NCBI GenBank assembly: GCA_017881705.1
Contig: JADGQP010000164.1
Location: 1 to 6,993 of the forward strand
DNA: 6,993 bases
Source: Christensenellaceae bacterium
Lineage (GTDB): Bacteria > Bacillota > Clostridia > Christensenellales > Aristaeellaceae
Reading direction: 5' to 3'
Below are positions 6,949-6,993 of the stretch, piece after piece. Position 1 is the first letter of the stretch; every line of letters starts with the position of its first letter. The translations under genes and the position numbers were made by a program. The notes under the pieces were generated by a model. It was not told the origin of the DNA. It saw only the letters and a list, made by a program, of their open reading frames with translations, and searched no databases.

Positions 6949-6979
6949 AAGCGACGGACCTTCCAGTCCCTCGCTTTTT
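6949..6979 (+). terminator. 28-nt palindromic repeat, copy 2, followed by a T-run: probable terminator
   Basis: AAGCGACGG (6949-6957) pairs with CCCTCGCTT (6968-6976) with one C-C mismatch (6955/6970), and A6958-T6967 can extend the stem inward. TTTTT at 6975-6979 follows, giving a Rho-independent terminator shape for plus-strand transcription. It differs from copy 1 at two positions (6958 A for G, and 6970 C for G); the second creates the mismatch. Confidence 0.68.
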
Positions 6980-6993
6980 ATACCGGTTGTTAG

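Larger units (their letters stand above)
6742..6993. other. Structured intergenic region with no convincing gene
   Basis: The 252 nt after the PNPOx-like gene hold no plus-strand gene with a ribosome site. The stretch is dense in inverted repeats: hairpins at 6756-6783, 6800-6811 (CCTG/CAGG), 6811-6835 (GAGGG/CCCTC with an inner CGG/CCG), 6852-6870, 6879-6899, 6912-6941 and 6949-6976, plus an 8-bp long-range pairing of 6834-6841 with 6942-6949. This is far more structure than a single terminator needs. Confidence 0.75.

Noticed and set aside
6834..6949. tRNA or tRNA-like cloverleaf suggested by three hairpins under a closing stem
   Set aside because: At 116 nt it is too long, with 9-12-bp arms, and no T-loop consensus, anticodon arm of tRNA size or CCA end is present in the right places.
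6756..6976. CRISPR array suggested by the repeated 28-mer
   Set aside because: There are only two copies, spaced 165 nt apart, with structured sequence between them and no further units or cas genes.

Overview
The window looks like bacterial chromosome at moderately high GC, with tightly packed genes all on the plus strand. Protein style (a GH1 C-terminus ending in a WCFTDNFEW-type block, a GH13 oligo-1,6-glucosidase type, a GH36 alpha-galactosidase, a MelB-type symporter) and strong GGAGG-type ribosome binding sites suggest an anaerobic Bacillota/Clostridia-type fermenter, perhaps from a gut or plant-matter habitat. This lineage guess is an inference. No rRNA, tRNA or single-copy marker is present to settle it.

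Positions 1-6028 hold a sugar-utilisation operon. In order: the 3' end of a GH1 beta-glucosidase (start lies outside the window), a complete GH13 alpha-glucosidase with oligo-1,6-glucosidase features, a complete GH36 alpha-galactosidase whose start overlaps the GH13 stop by 4 nt, and a complete GPH/MelB-type sugar:cation symporter. Gaps are 15 nt, -4 nt and 13 nt, so one transcript is expected. The promoter and any regulator must lie upstream of the window. The visible parts of all three hydrolases lack export signals. The likely scheme is that the symporter brings in small intact oligosaccharides (melibiose/raffinose-like alpha-1,6-galactosides, possibly isomaltose-type glucosides), and cytoplasmic enzymes release galactose and glucose. 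No phosphotransferase component is seen, and the GH1 active-site block is of the non-phosphorylated-substrate type.

Positions 6050-6741 hold two small genes that continue the same direction: a 58-residue protein with two predicted membrane helices, 21 nt behind the symporter, and a 156-residue flavin-binding split-barrel protein of the pyridoxamine-5'-phosphate-oxidase/NimA-like group, 44 nt further on.

Positions 6742-6993 contain no convincing gene but are rich in structure. A 28-nt palindromic sequence occurs twice (6756-6783 and 6949-6976). Between the copies lie several perfect hairpins, one a 12-bp stem with A6/T6 arms, and an 8-bp long-range pairing (6834-6841 with 6942-6949) that encloses three of them. 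At minimum this is the transcription end of the operon; it may also be a dispersed intergenic repeat element or a structured RNA. This is the least explained part of the window.
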